Assembly: GCF_024435355.1 (NCBI RefSeq) | Contig: NZ_JAMJWG010000005.1 | Coordinates: 1-64,000 of the forward strand | Source: Streptomyces odontomachi | GTDB taxonomy: Bacteria; Actinomycetota; Actinomycetes; Streptomycetales; Streptomycetaceae | DNA length: 64,000 bases | Direction of reading: 5' to 3' | In this document: piece by piece, positions 9,164 to 16,860 of the stretch | How positions within the stretch are numbered: position 1 is the stretch's first letter | Layout of the letters: the number at the start of each line of letters is the position of its first letter | Program-made: the position numbers and the translations under genes | Notes under the pieces: model-generated | Told to the model about the DNA's origin: nothing | Seen by the model: only the letters and a program-made list of their open reading frames with translations | The model's database searches: none

Positions 9164-9913
9164 GTGACCGCACCCGTGACGACGGCACATGAGCGCGGCG
9201 TCACCACCCTCACCCTGGACGCCCCCGAGCGCCGCAACGCCCTCTCAGGGGCGCTGCTGGGCGCACTGACGGACGCACTGCACACGGCGGACGCGGACGA
9301 CGGCACCCGTGCGATCGTGCTCACCCACACCGGCGGCACGTTCAGCGCGGGCGTCGACCTCAAGGACCCGCCCCCACCGGGCGCCTTCCTCAGCCTCTTG
9401 CGGCTGCTGCTGACCCTGCCGACGCCGGTCGTCGCCCGGGTCACGGGGCATGCACGCGCGGGCGGCCTCGGACTGCTCGGGGCGTGCGACATCGCCGTGG
9501 CGGGCGCGTCCGCCACCTTCGCGTTCACCGAGGTGCGCATCGGGGTGGCGCCCGCCGTCATCAGCCTGCCGCTGTTGCCCCGCCTCGATCCGCGTGCCGC
9601 CGCGCGCTACTTCCTCACCGGGGAGGTCTTCGACGCCGCCGAGGCCGCCCGCATCGGACTGCTGACCGCCGCGGCGCCGAACGCCGACACGGCCCTGGCC
9701 CCGGTGCTCGACGGGCTGCGCAGGGCCGCCCCCGGGGCACTGCGGGCCACCAAGGAACTGGTCAACGCCAGGGTGCTGCACGCCTTCGACACCGAAGGCA
9801 AGGCCGTCACCGAGCTCACCGCCCGGCTGTTCACCGCCGAGGAGGCCCACGAGGGCATGACGGCCTTCCTCGAACGTCGTGACCCCTCGTGGACCTGCAC
9901 GGGGACGCGGTGA
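9164..9913 (+). CDS. Enoyl-CoA hydratase/isomerase family protein
   Basis: 249 residues; GTG start with AGGAG nine bases upstream. Crotonase fold: LTLDAPERRNALSGALL near the start, oxyanion-hole segments GGTFSAGVDLKDP and GHARAGGLGLLGACD, and the FTEVRIGVAPAVIS region. The usual catalytic glutamates are not both obvious, so hydratase, isomerase or another crotonase reaction are all possible. A 184-bp gap separates it from the dehydrogenase, with a TAGAGT -10-like box near 9095, so it and the regulator may have an additional promoter. Its stop overlaps the TetR start (GTGA). Confidence 0.87.
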   Translation: MTAPVTTAHERGVTTLTLDAPERRNALSGALLGALTDALHTADADDGTRAIVLTHTGGTFSAGVDLKDPPPPGAFLSLLRLLLTLPTPVVARVTGHARAGGLGLLGACDIAVAGASATFAFTEVRIGVAPAVISLPLLPRLDPRAAARYFLTGEVFDAAEAARIGLLTAAAPNADTALAPVLDGLRRAAPGALRATKELVNARVLHAFDTEGKAVTELTARLFTAEEAHEGMTAFLERRDPSWTCTGTR

Positions 9914-10509
9914 CAGCGGCCGACCGCACGCCGAAGCAGGACCGCAGCCGCCTCACCCGGCAGCGGCTGCTGGAGGCCGCCGTGACCTGCCTCGCCGAAC
10001 GCGGCTGGGGCGGCTCCACGGTGTCCGTGGTGGCCGAGCGCGCCGGGGTCTCCCGGGGCGCCGCCCAGCACCACTTCCGCACCCGGGAGGAGCTCTTCAC
10101 GGCCGCCGTCGAATACGTCGCGGAGCAGCGTTCCATCGCCCTTAGAGCCCTGTTCCCGCACGGCGCGCACGGCGCACGGGACCGTGCGGCCATAGTGGTC
10201 GCCATCGTCGACCTCTATACGGGCCCGGTGTTCCGCGCCGCCCTCCACCTGTGGGTGGCGGCGGCCAACGAGGAGCCGCTCCGGCACCGGGTCGCCGAAC
10301 TCGAGGCCCGGGTGGGCCGCGAGGCGCACCGCATCGCCGTCGAACTCCTCGGTGTCGACGAGTCACGCCCCGGCGCCCGTGAAACCGTCCAGGGCCTGCT
10401 GGACATGGCACGCGGCCTCGGCCTCGCCACCCTCCTCACCGATGACACCCGACGCCGCGAACGCGTCGTCGCACAGTGGGCGACCCTCCTGGACGAGGCG
10501 CTGGGGTGA
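9910..10509 (+). CDS. TetR-family regulator of the acyl-CoA operon
   Basis: 199 residues from GTG 9910, preferred to GTG 9889 because it overlaps the preceding stop as GTGA. The N-terminal TetR helix-turn-helix is canonical: RLTRQRLLEAAVTCLAERG, then STVSVVAERAGVSRGAAQHHF. The C-terminal helical domain should bind a ligand, probably an acyl-CoA of the pathway. Being last in the operon it probably autoregulates through the palindrome at 1669-1684; this follows from position and family habit only. Confidence 0.88.
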   Translation: MTAADRTPKQDRSRLTRQRLLEAAVTCLAERGWGGSTVSVVAERAGVSRGAAQHHFRTREELFTAAVEYVAEQRSIALRALFPHGAHGARDRAAIVVAIVDLYTGPVFRAALHLWVAAANEEPLRHRVAELEARVGREAHRIAVELLGVDESRPGARETVQGLLDMARGLGLATLLTDDTRRRERVVAQWATLLDEALG

Positions 10510-10533
10510 GCCCCACGGCGCCCACCCCGTTGG

Positions 10534-11631
10534 CTACGCGATCGCCTCGTACCCGGAGACGTCCCGGACGGACCGGGGCCCCGGTCCCACGTACCGGGCG
10601 GAGGGCCTGACCAGCCGGCCGGTCCGCTTCTGCTCCAGGATGTGCGCCGCCCACCCCGCCGTACGCGCGCAGGTGAACATCGACGTGAACATGGCCGCCG
10701 GCACCTCGGCGAAGTCCAGCACGATGGCCGCCCAGAACTCCACGTTGGTCGCCAGCACCCGGTCAGGACGGCGGGCGTGCAGCTCGGCGAGCGCCGCCTG
10801 CTCCAGGGCCTCGGCCACCTCGTAGCGCGGCGCGCCCAGCTCGCGCGCCGTGCGCCGCAGCACCCGGGCGCGCGGGTCCTCCGCGCGGTAGACCCGGTGC
10901 CCGAAGCCCATCAGCCGCTCACCGCGGTCCAGGGCGTGCCTCACGTACGCCTCGGCGTCGCCGGTGCGCTCGATCTCCTCGATCATGCCGAGCACCCGCG
11001 ACGGCGCCCCGCCGTGCAGCGGCCCCGACATGGCCCCCACCGCTCCGGACAGTGCGGCGGAGACATCGGCGCCGGTCGAGGCGATGACCCGCGCGGTGAA
11101 CGTGGACGCGTTCATGCCGTGCTCGGCGGCCGACGTCCAGTACGCGTCCACGGCCGCCACGTGCTTCGGGTCCGGCTCGCCGCGCCACCGCCGCATGAAC
11201 CGCTCCGTGATGCTGCCGGCCTTGTCGATCTCCCGCTGCGGCACCATCGGCAGGCCCTGCCCGCGGGCGGACTGGGCCACGTACGACAGCGCCATGACGG
11301 CGGCGCGCGCCAGGTTGTCGCGGGCCTCGGGCGCGTCGATGTCGAGCAGCGGTTTCAGGCCCCACACGGGCGCGAGCAGGGCCAGCGCCGACTGCACGTC
11401 CACCCGGACGTCACCGGAGTGCACCGGGATCGGGAACGGCTCCGCAGGGGGCAGCCCCGGATTGAACGCCCCGTCGACCAGCAGGCCCCAGACGTTCCCG
11501 AACGACACCTTGCCCACCAGGTCCTCGATGTCGACGCCGCGATACCGCAGGGCGCCACCCTCCTTGTCCGGTTCGGCGATCTCGGTCTCGAACGCGACGA
11601 CTCCCTCAAGGCCGGGTACGAAATCGGACAT
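10534..11631 (-). CDS. Citrate synthase-like protein (citrate synthase 2 type)
   Basis: 365 residues from ATG 11631, preferred over GTG 11646 because GAGGAG lies at correct spacing before 11631. Citrate synthase fold: [28 protein letters not shown], the active-site histidine segments GPLHGGAP and [15 protein letters not shown], and [13 protein letters not shown] with RPSARYVGP at the end. Where canonical enzymes have catalytic Asp in NVDFYS, this protein has Glu (NVEFWA). The same substitution is, as I recall, found in actinobacterial citrate synthase 2 proteins. It may make citrate, methylcitrate or a related condensation product. It diverges from pdxH across the phased GATCAAC array. Confidence 0.88.
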   Translation of the reverse strand: MSDFVPGLEGVVAFETEIAEPDKEGGALRYRGVDIEDLVGKVSFGNVWGLLVDGAFNPGLPPAEPFPIPVHSGDVRVDVQSALALLAPVWGLKPLLDIDAPEARDNLARAAVMALSYVAQSARGQGLPMVPQREIDKAGSITERFMRRWRGEPDPKHVAAVDAYWTSAAEHGMNASTFTARVIASTGADVSAALSGAVGAMSGPLHGGAPSRVLGMIEEIERTGDAEAYVRHALDRGERLMGFGHRVYRAEDPRARVLRRTARELGAPRYEVAEALEQAALAELHARRPDRVLATNVEFWAAIVLDFAEVPAAMFTSMFTCARTAGWAAHILEQKRTGRLVRPSARYVGPGPRSVRDVSGYEAIA

Positions 11632-11669
11632 CGGACGGCTCCTCACTGCCCGCGGACGTAAATGGAACG

Positions 11670-11781
11670 ATCAACGGGCGATCAACAGGCGATCAGCGAA
11701 AGATCAAACGGCGACGATCGGGCGGAAACGGTGATCCAACGATCAACCAGGGATCAACCGGAGATCAAGCAGGGATCACGA
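11670..11781. repeat. GATCAAC array with 11-bp phasing
   Basis: Ten GATC-containing units lie between the citrate-synthase-like gene and pdxH. GATC starts at 11670, 11681, 11692, 11703, then 11717 and 11734 (degenerate), then 11742, 11753, 11764, 11775. Within each block of four the step is exactly 11 bp, close to one helical turn. The consensus unit is GATCAAC plus four variable bases. A cooperative binding site or a bent segment is the natural reading. Confidence 0.8.
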
Positions 11782-11802
11782 CCATAGGAGAAGGCTATGG
11801 TG
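11782..11802. promoter_or_regulatory. Inverted repeat ACCATAG-N7-CTATGGT
   Basis: Perfect 7-bp arms with a 7-bp spacer, directly after the GATCAAC array and about 144 bp before the pdxH start. Candidate operator in the divergent promoter region; binding protein unknown. Confidence 0.4.
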
Positions 11803-11945
11803 CGCCGTCCGTGCTCCGGCGCGCGACGGTGCCTCGCCCCGCGCCGCTCGCCCGGGACTCGCCTGGGGGCGGGAAAATCCGTACACGGATTCCATTCGGC
11901 ACCCTCCCCCGTCCGCCGGCACGGTCCGTACGGCAAGATGACTGC

Positions 11946-12740
11946 GTGACAGACCGCGCACACCGAGCATCCGACGCCAGCGAGCACGCCACCCCGGACG
12001 AGCGGACCGCCGCCGCGGCCGCCGCGGCCGATGCCGCCGCCATCGACGCCGCAGCGCATCCCGAGGTGCCGGTGCCACCGGGCGCCGTCGACCCCGCTGC
12101 CATGCGCGCGCACTACCGCGCCGAGGGGCTGGCCGAGCGGGATCTCGCACCCACCCCCATGGAGCAGTTCGCCCGCTGGTTCAAGGAAGCCGCGCAGGTC
12201 GCCGAGCAGGGCGGGCTCTACGAGCCCAACGCCATGGTGGTCTCCACCGTCGACCCCGAGGGCCGCCCCAGCTCCCGCACCGTGCTGCTCAAGCAGTACG
12301 ACGAGCGCGGCTTCGTCTTCTACACGAACTACACCTCGCGCAAGGCACGCGAGCTGACCGCGAACCCGCGCGTCGCGGTGCTGTTCCCCTGGCACCCGAT
12401 GGCCCGCCAGGTGATGATCACCGGTGTCGCCGCCCGCACCGGCCGCGACGAGACCGCCGCCTACTTCCGCACCCGCCCGCACGGCTCCCAGCTCGGCGCC
12501 TGGGCCAGCGAGCAGTCGGCGCCCGTCGCCTCGCGCACCGCTCTCGACCGCGCCTACGACGAGCTGGCCACCCGCTACCCGGAAGGCGAGTCGGTCCCGG
12601 TCCCGCCGCACTGGGGCGGCTTCCGGATCGCCCCGGAGACCGTCGAGTTCTGGCAGGGCCGCGAAAACCGCCTCCACGACCGCCTGCGCTACACCCGCAC
12701 CCCGGAGGGCGCTTGGCGCGTCGATCGGTTGTATCCCTGA
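11946..12740 (+). CDS. pdxH: Pyridoxamine 5'-phosphate oxidase
   Basis: 264 residues from GTG 11946. About 40 N-terminal Ala-rich residues precede the PNPOx domain: [15 protein letters not shown], then [42 protein letters not shown] and the C-terminal [20 protein letters not shown], which is diagnostic for PdxH. It oxidises pyridoxamine/pyridoxine phosphate to pyridoxal phosphate with FMN. The sequence before GTG has little Shine-Dalgarno character and a TACGGCAAGATG stretch, so a leaderless or nearly leaderless transcript is possible. The long Ala-rich N-terminus is typical of Streptomyces versions. Confidence 0.93.
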   Translation: MTDRAHRASDASEHATPDERTAAAAAAADAAAIDAAAHPEVPVPPGAVDPAAMRAHYRAEGLAERDLAPTPMEQFARWFKEAAQVAEQGGLYEPNAMVVSTVDPEGRPSSRTVLLKQYDERGFVFYTNYTSRKARELTANPRVAVLFPWHPMARQVMITGVAARTGRDETAAYFRTRPHGSQLGAWASEQSAPVASRTALDRAYDELATRYPEGESVPVPPHWGGFRIAPETVEFWQGRENRLHDRLRYTRTPEGAWRVDRLYP

Positions 12741-12924
12741 GCCGGGCTGCATCCCTGGACTCCGGCCGCATCCCCGAGCCGGGTTCGGTACGGCGTCAAG
12801 CAGCGTCAAACGGTTCCCACGGCCGGCGAGTGAGCCGAAGGGCGCGACGGTGTCGAGAAGCCAACCGCGCGGAGGCCCGACGTAGGAGGGCTGAGCACGG
12901 TTGTCGTCTCGACCCCCGGCTGAT

Positions 12925-12963
12925 GGGGGTACCTCCCGCGCGAGCAGGTTCGAGCGTGGGGGA
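12925..12963. repeat. Palindromic intergenic repeat, copy 3
   Basis: GGGGGTACCTCCCGCGCGAG followed by CAGGTTCGAGCGTGGGGGAG. Its start matches the element at 220-266; the CGCGCGAGCAGGTTCGAGCG loop is its own. Confidence 0.5.
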
Positions 12964-12984
12964 GCCCGGAGGCGAACCGAGCTT

Positions 12985-13242
12985 TGAACAAAACAGCACA
13001 ACCCGCGAGCCTGGTCCCTCCGCCGGGGCGGAGGGAGCCGGCCGGACGTTACCGGCGGCTCGCGGGTTGGGTGACTGTGTGGAACTGGCCGGCTGCGCTC
13101 CACCACTACGTGGCGGGTGTGGGTCTTACCCCACGCGCGCTGGTCCGGCACCGCACAGGAGTGTGATGTCGGGCCGCTAGCCCGCAGTCACCTCTCGCGT
13201 CCGGTTGTCATACATCTGCCGAACCACCTCCTTTCCCGAGTG
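12985..13242 (-). ncRNA. Candidate structured RNA with short leader ORF and terminator
   Basis: Minus-strand unit. After a -35/-10 pair (13272-13277, 13248-13253) come an AAAGGAGGTGG ribosome-binding site, a 12-codon ORF (13177-13215), then dense pairing. GGTGACTG (13184-13191) pairs with CAGTCACC (13070-13077), enclosing GTGGG-GTAAGA-CCCAC and CCAC-GTA-GTGG hairpins. At the end, a perfect 12-bp stem (13057-13068 with 13000-13011) encloses a 10-bp hairpin (13027-13036 with 13015-13024) and is followed by TGTGCTGTTTTGTT, as in an intrinsic terminator. No gene follows on this strand; pdxH is convergent. I recognise no Rfam family. It could be a small RNA, an attenuator remnant or a dual-function RNA. 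Confidence 0.6.
13177..13215 (-). CDS. 12-codon ORF inside the structured RNA
   Basis: ATG at 13215, stop TAG at 13177-13179, product MYDNRTREVTAG. Support is the exceptional ribosome-binding site: AAAGGAGGTG, about ten bases complementary to the 16S rRNA 3' end, with its GGAGG core ending 11 bases before ATG. The stop falls in the first hairpin region, so translating ribosomes would change the fold downstream. Whether the peptide or the act of translation matters cannot be seen. Confidence 0.5.
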   Translation of the reverse strand: MYDNRTREVTAG

Positions 13243-13247
13243 CTGTC

Positions 13248-13277
13248 AGCCTACGCACGCCCCCGCGCCGTGCTCAA
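13248..13277 (-). promoter_or_regulatory. Sigma-70-type promoter of the structured RNA
   Basis: On the minus strand TTGAGC (13272-13277), an 18-bp spacer, and TAGGCT (13248-13253). This fits the Streptomyces housekeeping pattern (TTGAC-like, TAnnnT) and predicts a start near 13242, about 27 bases before the 12-codon ORF. Confidence 0.6.
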
Positions 13278-13472
13278 GCATTTATTTGTCCTCCTGCCGC
13301 ACCCGCCGCCTGCGCCCCGCCGCCACCGCCCCGCCAAGGCCCCGCTCACCCGGTGCGTCGCCCTGCGCCCGACCGCGCTACCCGCGTCCCGCGCAGCTTT
13401 TCCGCTCCACGAGCAGTTGTTCGGGGAGCGGGATGAGGGCCATCATCAAGGGCGGAAGAAAAGGTGTGTGCC

Positions 13473-13640
13473 ATGGCTGAGCTGCCGGAAGTGCCGGATT
13501 TTCACGTTCCAATGATTTTCCAGGAACGGCATGTGGGCTCCGTCACGTTCGAGTTGAATGACCTGGAGTGCCCGTGCTTCACGCACGCCCACTCCGCGCA
13601 CTTCACCCATCCCATCAGCCGGCAGGGGGTACCCCGGTGA
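13473..13640 (+). CDS. 55-residue Cys/His-rich small protein, coupled to the PAS sensor
   Basis: ATG 13473 to TGA 13640. The end of the product is strikingly metal-ligand-like: LECPCFTHAHSAHFTHPIS, i.e. two Cys and four His in fourteen residues. The stop overlaps the GTG of the PAS gene as GTGA, the usual mark of translational coupling in this genome, which argues that the ORF is translated. The upstream GGAAGAAAAGG is a passable ribosome-binding site. No known family recognised. A metal- or haem-binding accessory of the sensor is a reasonable guess, nothing more. Confidence 0.55.
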   Translation: MAELPEVPDFHVPMIFQERHVGSVTFELNDLECPCFTHAHSAHFTHPISRQGVPR

Positions 13641-15214
13641 GTGCTTCCCGGCGCAGCGAAACCACCGACGAGCTGGGGCCACCCGATCCCGGGCGGGACG
13701 GGGCGGACCTGCTCGCCGCGCTGCTCGACGGCATGGACGCGGCCCTGTGCGCCTTCGACGCCGAAGGCGTGGTGACGCACTGGAACCGCGAGGCGGAACG
13801 GATACTCGGCTGGAGCGCTGCCGAGGCGGTCGGCCGGCACGGCTTCTCGGGCTGGGCGGTGCGGCCCGCGGACGCCGAGGAGGTGCAGGGCCGGCTGCTC
13901 GCGGCCATGCGGGCGCCGGGCCGCCAGGTGCACGAGTTCGCGCTGCTGACCAAGGACGGCGGCCGGGTCCTCGTCCGCACCCAGTCCGCCGCCGTGCGGG
14001 GCGCCGACGGGCAGCCCGCCGGGGTCTACTGCGCCTTCAGCGAGGTGCACGCGCAGATCGACCTGGAGCGTTCCATCGCGCTCAGCGAGGCGCTCTTCGA
14101 GGACGCCGCCTGGGGCGTCGTCCTCGTCGACGCCGACCTGCGGCCCGCCGTCGTCAACAGTTACGCGGCCCGCGCCCTGGGCTGCGGCCGCACCGCCCTG
14201 CTGGGGCGTCCCCTGGGGGAGTGGCTCGCGCAGGGCGTGGAGGAGCTGGAGAGCGCCCTGACGCATGTGCTCGCCGAGGGCGCACCGCCCGCACCCGCCG
14301 AGATGTGGGTGACCCTGCGCACGCCCGAGGGGGAGCGGCGGCGCTGCTGGCGCAGCGGGTTCCTGCGGCTTGCGTCGCCGCTCGCCGAAGAGCCGGTGCC
14401 GTTGGGCGTCGGCTGGCTCTTCACGGATGTGACGGAGCCCAAGCAGGCTGCCCAGGAAGCCGCCCAGCTGCGGTTCCGTGCCAACCAACTGCACCGCGCG
14501 GCCCGCGCCGCCGCCGAGTGCGAGGACCCGGCCGAAGCGGCCTCCGTCCAGCTGGACTTCGCGCTGGCGGGCTTCGCCGACCACGCCCTGATCGACCTGA
14601 TCACCTCGGGCGGCGGCTTCGTGGGCCACGGCCCGCACGAAGGCCACGGGCACGCCCACGGTGCGCACGACGACGGCCCGGTGCGGCTCGTCCGGGCCGT
14701 GGCGACGCCGTCCGGTGCTCCGGGCCCGAGCGTCCCCGCGGGCGGCGCCGGGCTCCCGGTGCGCTACGGCGCGGGACATCCCGCGTTGCAGTGCGTGGAG
14801 CGCGAGGGGTCGGTACGGGCGAGCGCCTGCGCCCAGCACGGCCGACCGGGATCGGGCCACGCGGGCGCCCGCGGCGGCGCCGCCGGCTCACCCGGCTCAC
14901 CCGGTTCCTACCGCTCCGAGCCCTCCGACCGCTCCACCGGCGCCGGGCGCCCCCCGGCGGACCGTTCCACCGCCTCCGGAAACGCCTTCGAGCCCGGGTG
15001 GGCGGCGGAGCGGCAGTGGCCCGACGATGCCGTACACGCCCTGTGCACGGCGCTGCGCAGCCGGGGCAGGACCCTGGGCGTGGTGACGTTCCTGCGCGGC
15101 GCGAGCCGCCCACCGTTCGACCGCGCGGACGCGATGTACGCGGAGAGCGTCGCGGTCCGTATCGCCGCGGCGCTGGATCTCTCGCGGGTGCTGGACGGCG
15201 GCGGGATGGCGTGA
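13637..15214 (+). CDS. PAS/GAF-like sensor protein without output domain
   Basis: 525 residues from GTG 13637 (GTGA overlap with the small ORF; GTG 13568 is weaker). First PAS domain about residues 25-135: FDAEGVVTHWNREAERILGW is classic. A second PAS-like domain (LFEDAAWGVVLVDADLRPAVVNSYAARALG) runs to about 275 and ends in DVTEPKQAAQEA. A GAF-like C-terminus is interrupted by a His/Gly-rich loop (HGPHEGHGHAHGAHDD) and Gly/Ser/Pro linkers. It resembles the sensory half of SpoIIE-type PAS-GAF-PP2C phosphatases, but there is no phosphatase, kinase or DNA-binding domain. Probably signals through a partner. The His-rich loop parallels the His-rich coupled small protein. Confidence 0.75.
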   Translation: MSASRRSETTDELGPPDPGRDGADLLAALLDGMDAALCAFDAEGVVTHWNREAERILGWSAAEAVGRHGFSGWAVRPADAEEVQGRLLAAMRAPGRQVHEFALLTKDGGRVLVRTQSAAVRGADGQPAGVYCAFSEVHAQIDLERSIALSEALFEDAAWGVVLVDADLRPAVVNSYAARALGCGRTALLGRPLGEWLAQGVEELESALTHVLAEGAPPAPAEMWVTLRTPEGERRRCWRSGFLRLASPLAEEPVPLGVGWLFTDVTEPKQAAQEAAQLRFRANQLHRAARAAAECEDPAEAASVQLDFALAGFADHALIDLITSGGGFVGHGPHEGHGHAHGAHDDGPVRLVRAVATPSGAPGPSVPAGGAGLPVRYGAGHPALQCVEREGSVRASACAQHGRPGSGHAGARGGAAGSPGSPGSYRSEPSDRSTGAGRPPADRSTASGNAFEPGWAAERQWPDDAVHALCTALRSRGRTLGVVTFLRGASRPPFDRADAMYAESVAVRIAAALDLSRVLDGGGMA

Positions 15215-15550
15215 CGGGCGCGTGGCGTGGGCGGGTGGCCGAACGGCCTGAGCCGGCGGCCCGGGCCTGAGCCGGCGGCCCGGGCCTGAGCCGGCGGCCC
15301 GGGCCTGAACCGGCGGCCCGGGCCTGAACCGGCGGCCCGGGGCTGAGCCGGCCGGCCGAACGGCGGCCCGAGCGCGCCGTGCCCGGCCGGGCGCGTGCCA
15401 GGCCGGGCGAGTGGCCGATTGAAACCAGCCAGGTCGATGTGCTGCTTTGCACGTGGTTCCGCCGGGTCCACGGGGTTCTACGTGTCCCGCGGAGACGTAC
15501 GGAGACATACAGGGATGTACGGGGACGTACGGGGGCGCCGGTGGGCGGGA
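15215..15550. other. Convergent intergenic region with two tandem arrays
   Basis: Between the PAS gene and the convergent SIS gene. Contains the 19-bp array (15247-15360) and a 10-bp array GGAGACGTAC / GGAGACATAC / AGGGATGTAC / GGGGACGTAC at 15491-15530. No gene seen. Confidence 0.6.
15247..15360. repeat. 19-bp tandem repeat (six units)
   Basis: CCTGAGCCGGCGGCCCGGG repeated at 15247, 15266, 15285, 15304 and 15323 (last two with CCTGAACC) plus a degenerate sixth unit. Each unit is self-complementary (GCCGGCGGCCCGGGC), so the RNA would form stacked GC hairpins just after the PAS gene; it could act in termination. Confidence 0.8.
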
Positions 15551-16306
15551 TCAGTGCTGGTGGAAGATCCGGTCCCGGTACTCGTTGAGGATCTGCTCGT
15601 TCCACTCGCGGCCGCCGTCGACGTTGGCCGAGCGGAGCAGCGGTGGCTCGATGCCGCGCTCGGCGAGCGCGCCCGCCGCGGTGGCCACCGCGGCCTGGAG
15701 CAGGGCGCTGGTGACGACGGTGGACGCGGGGGCGAACGGCGCCGGGATGCCCTCAAGGGTGAGTTCCGCGTCGCCGACCGGGATCCCGCTGTCCAGGACG
15801 ACATCGCAGTGATCCTTGAGGAAGGTGCCCGAGGCGTGCCGTGAGCTGGTGGCGGTGGCGTAGCCGACGGAGGTCACGCCGATCACTTTCAGACCGCGCT
15901 CACGGGCCTTCAGCGCCATCTCCACGGGCAGCGCATTGCGCCCGGAGAGCGAGATGACCACCAGCGCGTCGCCGGCCCGTACCGGGCTCACGCCCAGCAC
16001 CGCGTCGGCGAGCCCGTCGACGTGCTCCAGTGCGGAGCCGAGCGTGGCCGGCCTGACGTCGACGCCGACGACCCCCGGCACCACGAGCAGGTTCATCACC
16101 GCAAGGCCGCCGGCGCGGTAGACGATGTCCTGGGCGGCGAGCGAGGAGTGCCCGGCGCCGAAGGCGAAGAGCCGGCCGCCCGCGGCCACCGTGTCGGCGA
16201 GCAGGGAACCGGCCGCCTGGACGGCGTCGGCGCCGTCGTCGCGTACCCGCTCCAGCAGCGCGATCGCGGCGTCGAAGTACCGGTCGGCCAGATTCCTGTC
16301 GCTCAT
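15551..16306 (-). CDS. SIS-domain sugar-phosphate-binding protein (UPF0309 type)
   Basis: 251 residues from ATG 16306. One SIS (sugar isomerase) domain: RLFAFGAGHSSLAAQDIVYRAGG near residue 45, VISLSGRNALPVEMALKARERG, and KVIGVTS. This pattern matches UPF0309 proteins, thought to bind phosphosugars; the substrate is unknown. The C-terminal ANVDGGREWNEQILNEYRDR is well conserved. From memory its S. coelicolor counterpart lies next to dmdR1, as here. Confidence 0.85.
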   Translation of the reverse strand: MSDRNLADRYFDAAIALLERVRDDGADAVQAAGSLLADTVAAGGRLFAFGAGHSSLAAQDIVYRAGGLAVMNLLVVPGVVGVDVRPATLGSALEHVDGLADAVLGVSPVRAGDALVVISLSGRNALPVEMALKARERGLKVIGVTSVGYATATSSRHASGTFLKDHCDVVLDSGIPVGDAELTLEGIPAPFAPASTVVTSALLQAAVATAAGALAERGIEPPLLRSANVDGGREWNEQILNEYRDRIFHQH

Positions 16307-16860
16307 CCGCGCAGTCCCTTCGGGTCGGGAGGTGACGCCCGCGTGTCCGGATGTTGCTGGAACCGTCGTCCGGATCTCCACGGTCGGGCTGTCCGGATCC
16401 GTTCCGGACCCACGGGGTCTGGGCGACGTCAGGGGGCGCCCCGGGCGGATGCCCGACCCCGTGCGTGTCGCGAGATCCCCTTGCGTGATCCTGGATCCCC
16501 TGGCACGTCCCTGGATCTCCTGGCAGACTCCTGAGATCCGGAACCTCCCAGTCCGAGAACGGGCCGGATACGTGCTTGGCCCTGGGCGCACCATGGCGCA
16601 CCCCGCGGTGTGCCGCGGATCACGGTGCGGTCTGGACCAGTGTCCTGTCAACCGCTGGACTCGCCACGCCCGGCGCGCATTCTGCCGCCGTGCGGTCTCC
16701 CGTCCCTGGCCTGTGCGGGTGCCGGCACGAGGCTCGGGTGCCTGCCATAGGCCCGGTTGTCCGTGGGATGCGTCAGAATTGAGTGGGGCCAGGCGACACC
16801 CCTGGTTGGATCGCCAGCGGGGGCAGGCACCAGAGCCACGAGCCAAATCGAGGGGCACGT
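16307..16860. other. Divergent region SIS gene / dmdR1 with 20-bp repeats
   Basis: No gene on the plus strand. Holds four degenerate 20-bp units (16470-16541) and repeated TCCGGAT words near 16338-16400. The 3' part of the adm-type antisense ORF ends at 16648. The promoter of dmdR1 should lie in the last 100 bp; no clear consensus iron box was identified by eye. Confidence 0.5.
16470..16541. repeat. 20-bp degenerate tandem repeat
   Basis: CCTGGATCCCCTGGCACGTC (16490) and CCTGGATCTCCTGGCAGACT (16510) form the core; the preceding GCGAGATCCCCTTGCGTGAT and following CCTGAGATCCGG are degenerate units. Confidence 0.6.

Larger units (their letters stand above)
12741..13472. other. Long intergenic region with a structured RNA gene
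   Basis: Between pdxH and the 55-codon ORF there is no long coding region. It contains a palindromic repeat (12925-12963) and a minus-strand RNA unit (promoter 13248-13277, RNA about 12985-13242). The last 200 bp (13278-13472) are C-rich with no recognised element beyond the purine-rich GGAAGAAAAGG before the next start. Confidence 0.6.

Noticed and set aside
12741..12960. Possible tRNA, suggested by GGTTCGAGCG in 12947-12956
   Set aside because: No acceptor, D or anticodon arms around it; the segment is the loop of a dispersed palindrome.
11754..13151. 465-codon minus-strand frame covering pdxH and part of the structured RNA
   Set aside because: Antisense to pdxH in its main part and starts inside the RNA stems; RNA pairing explains the sequence better than coding.
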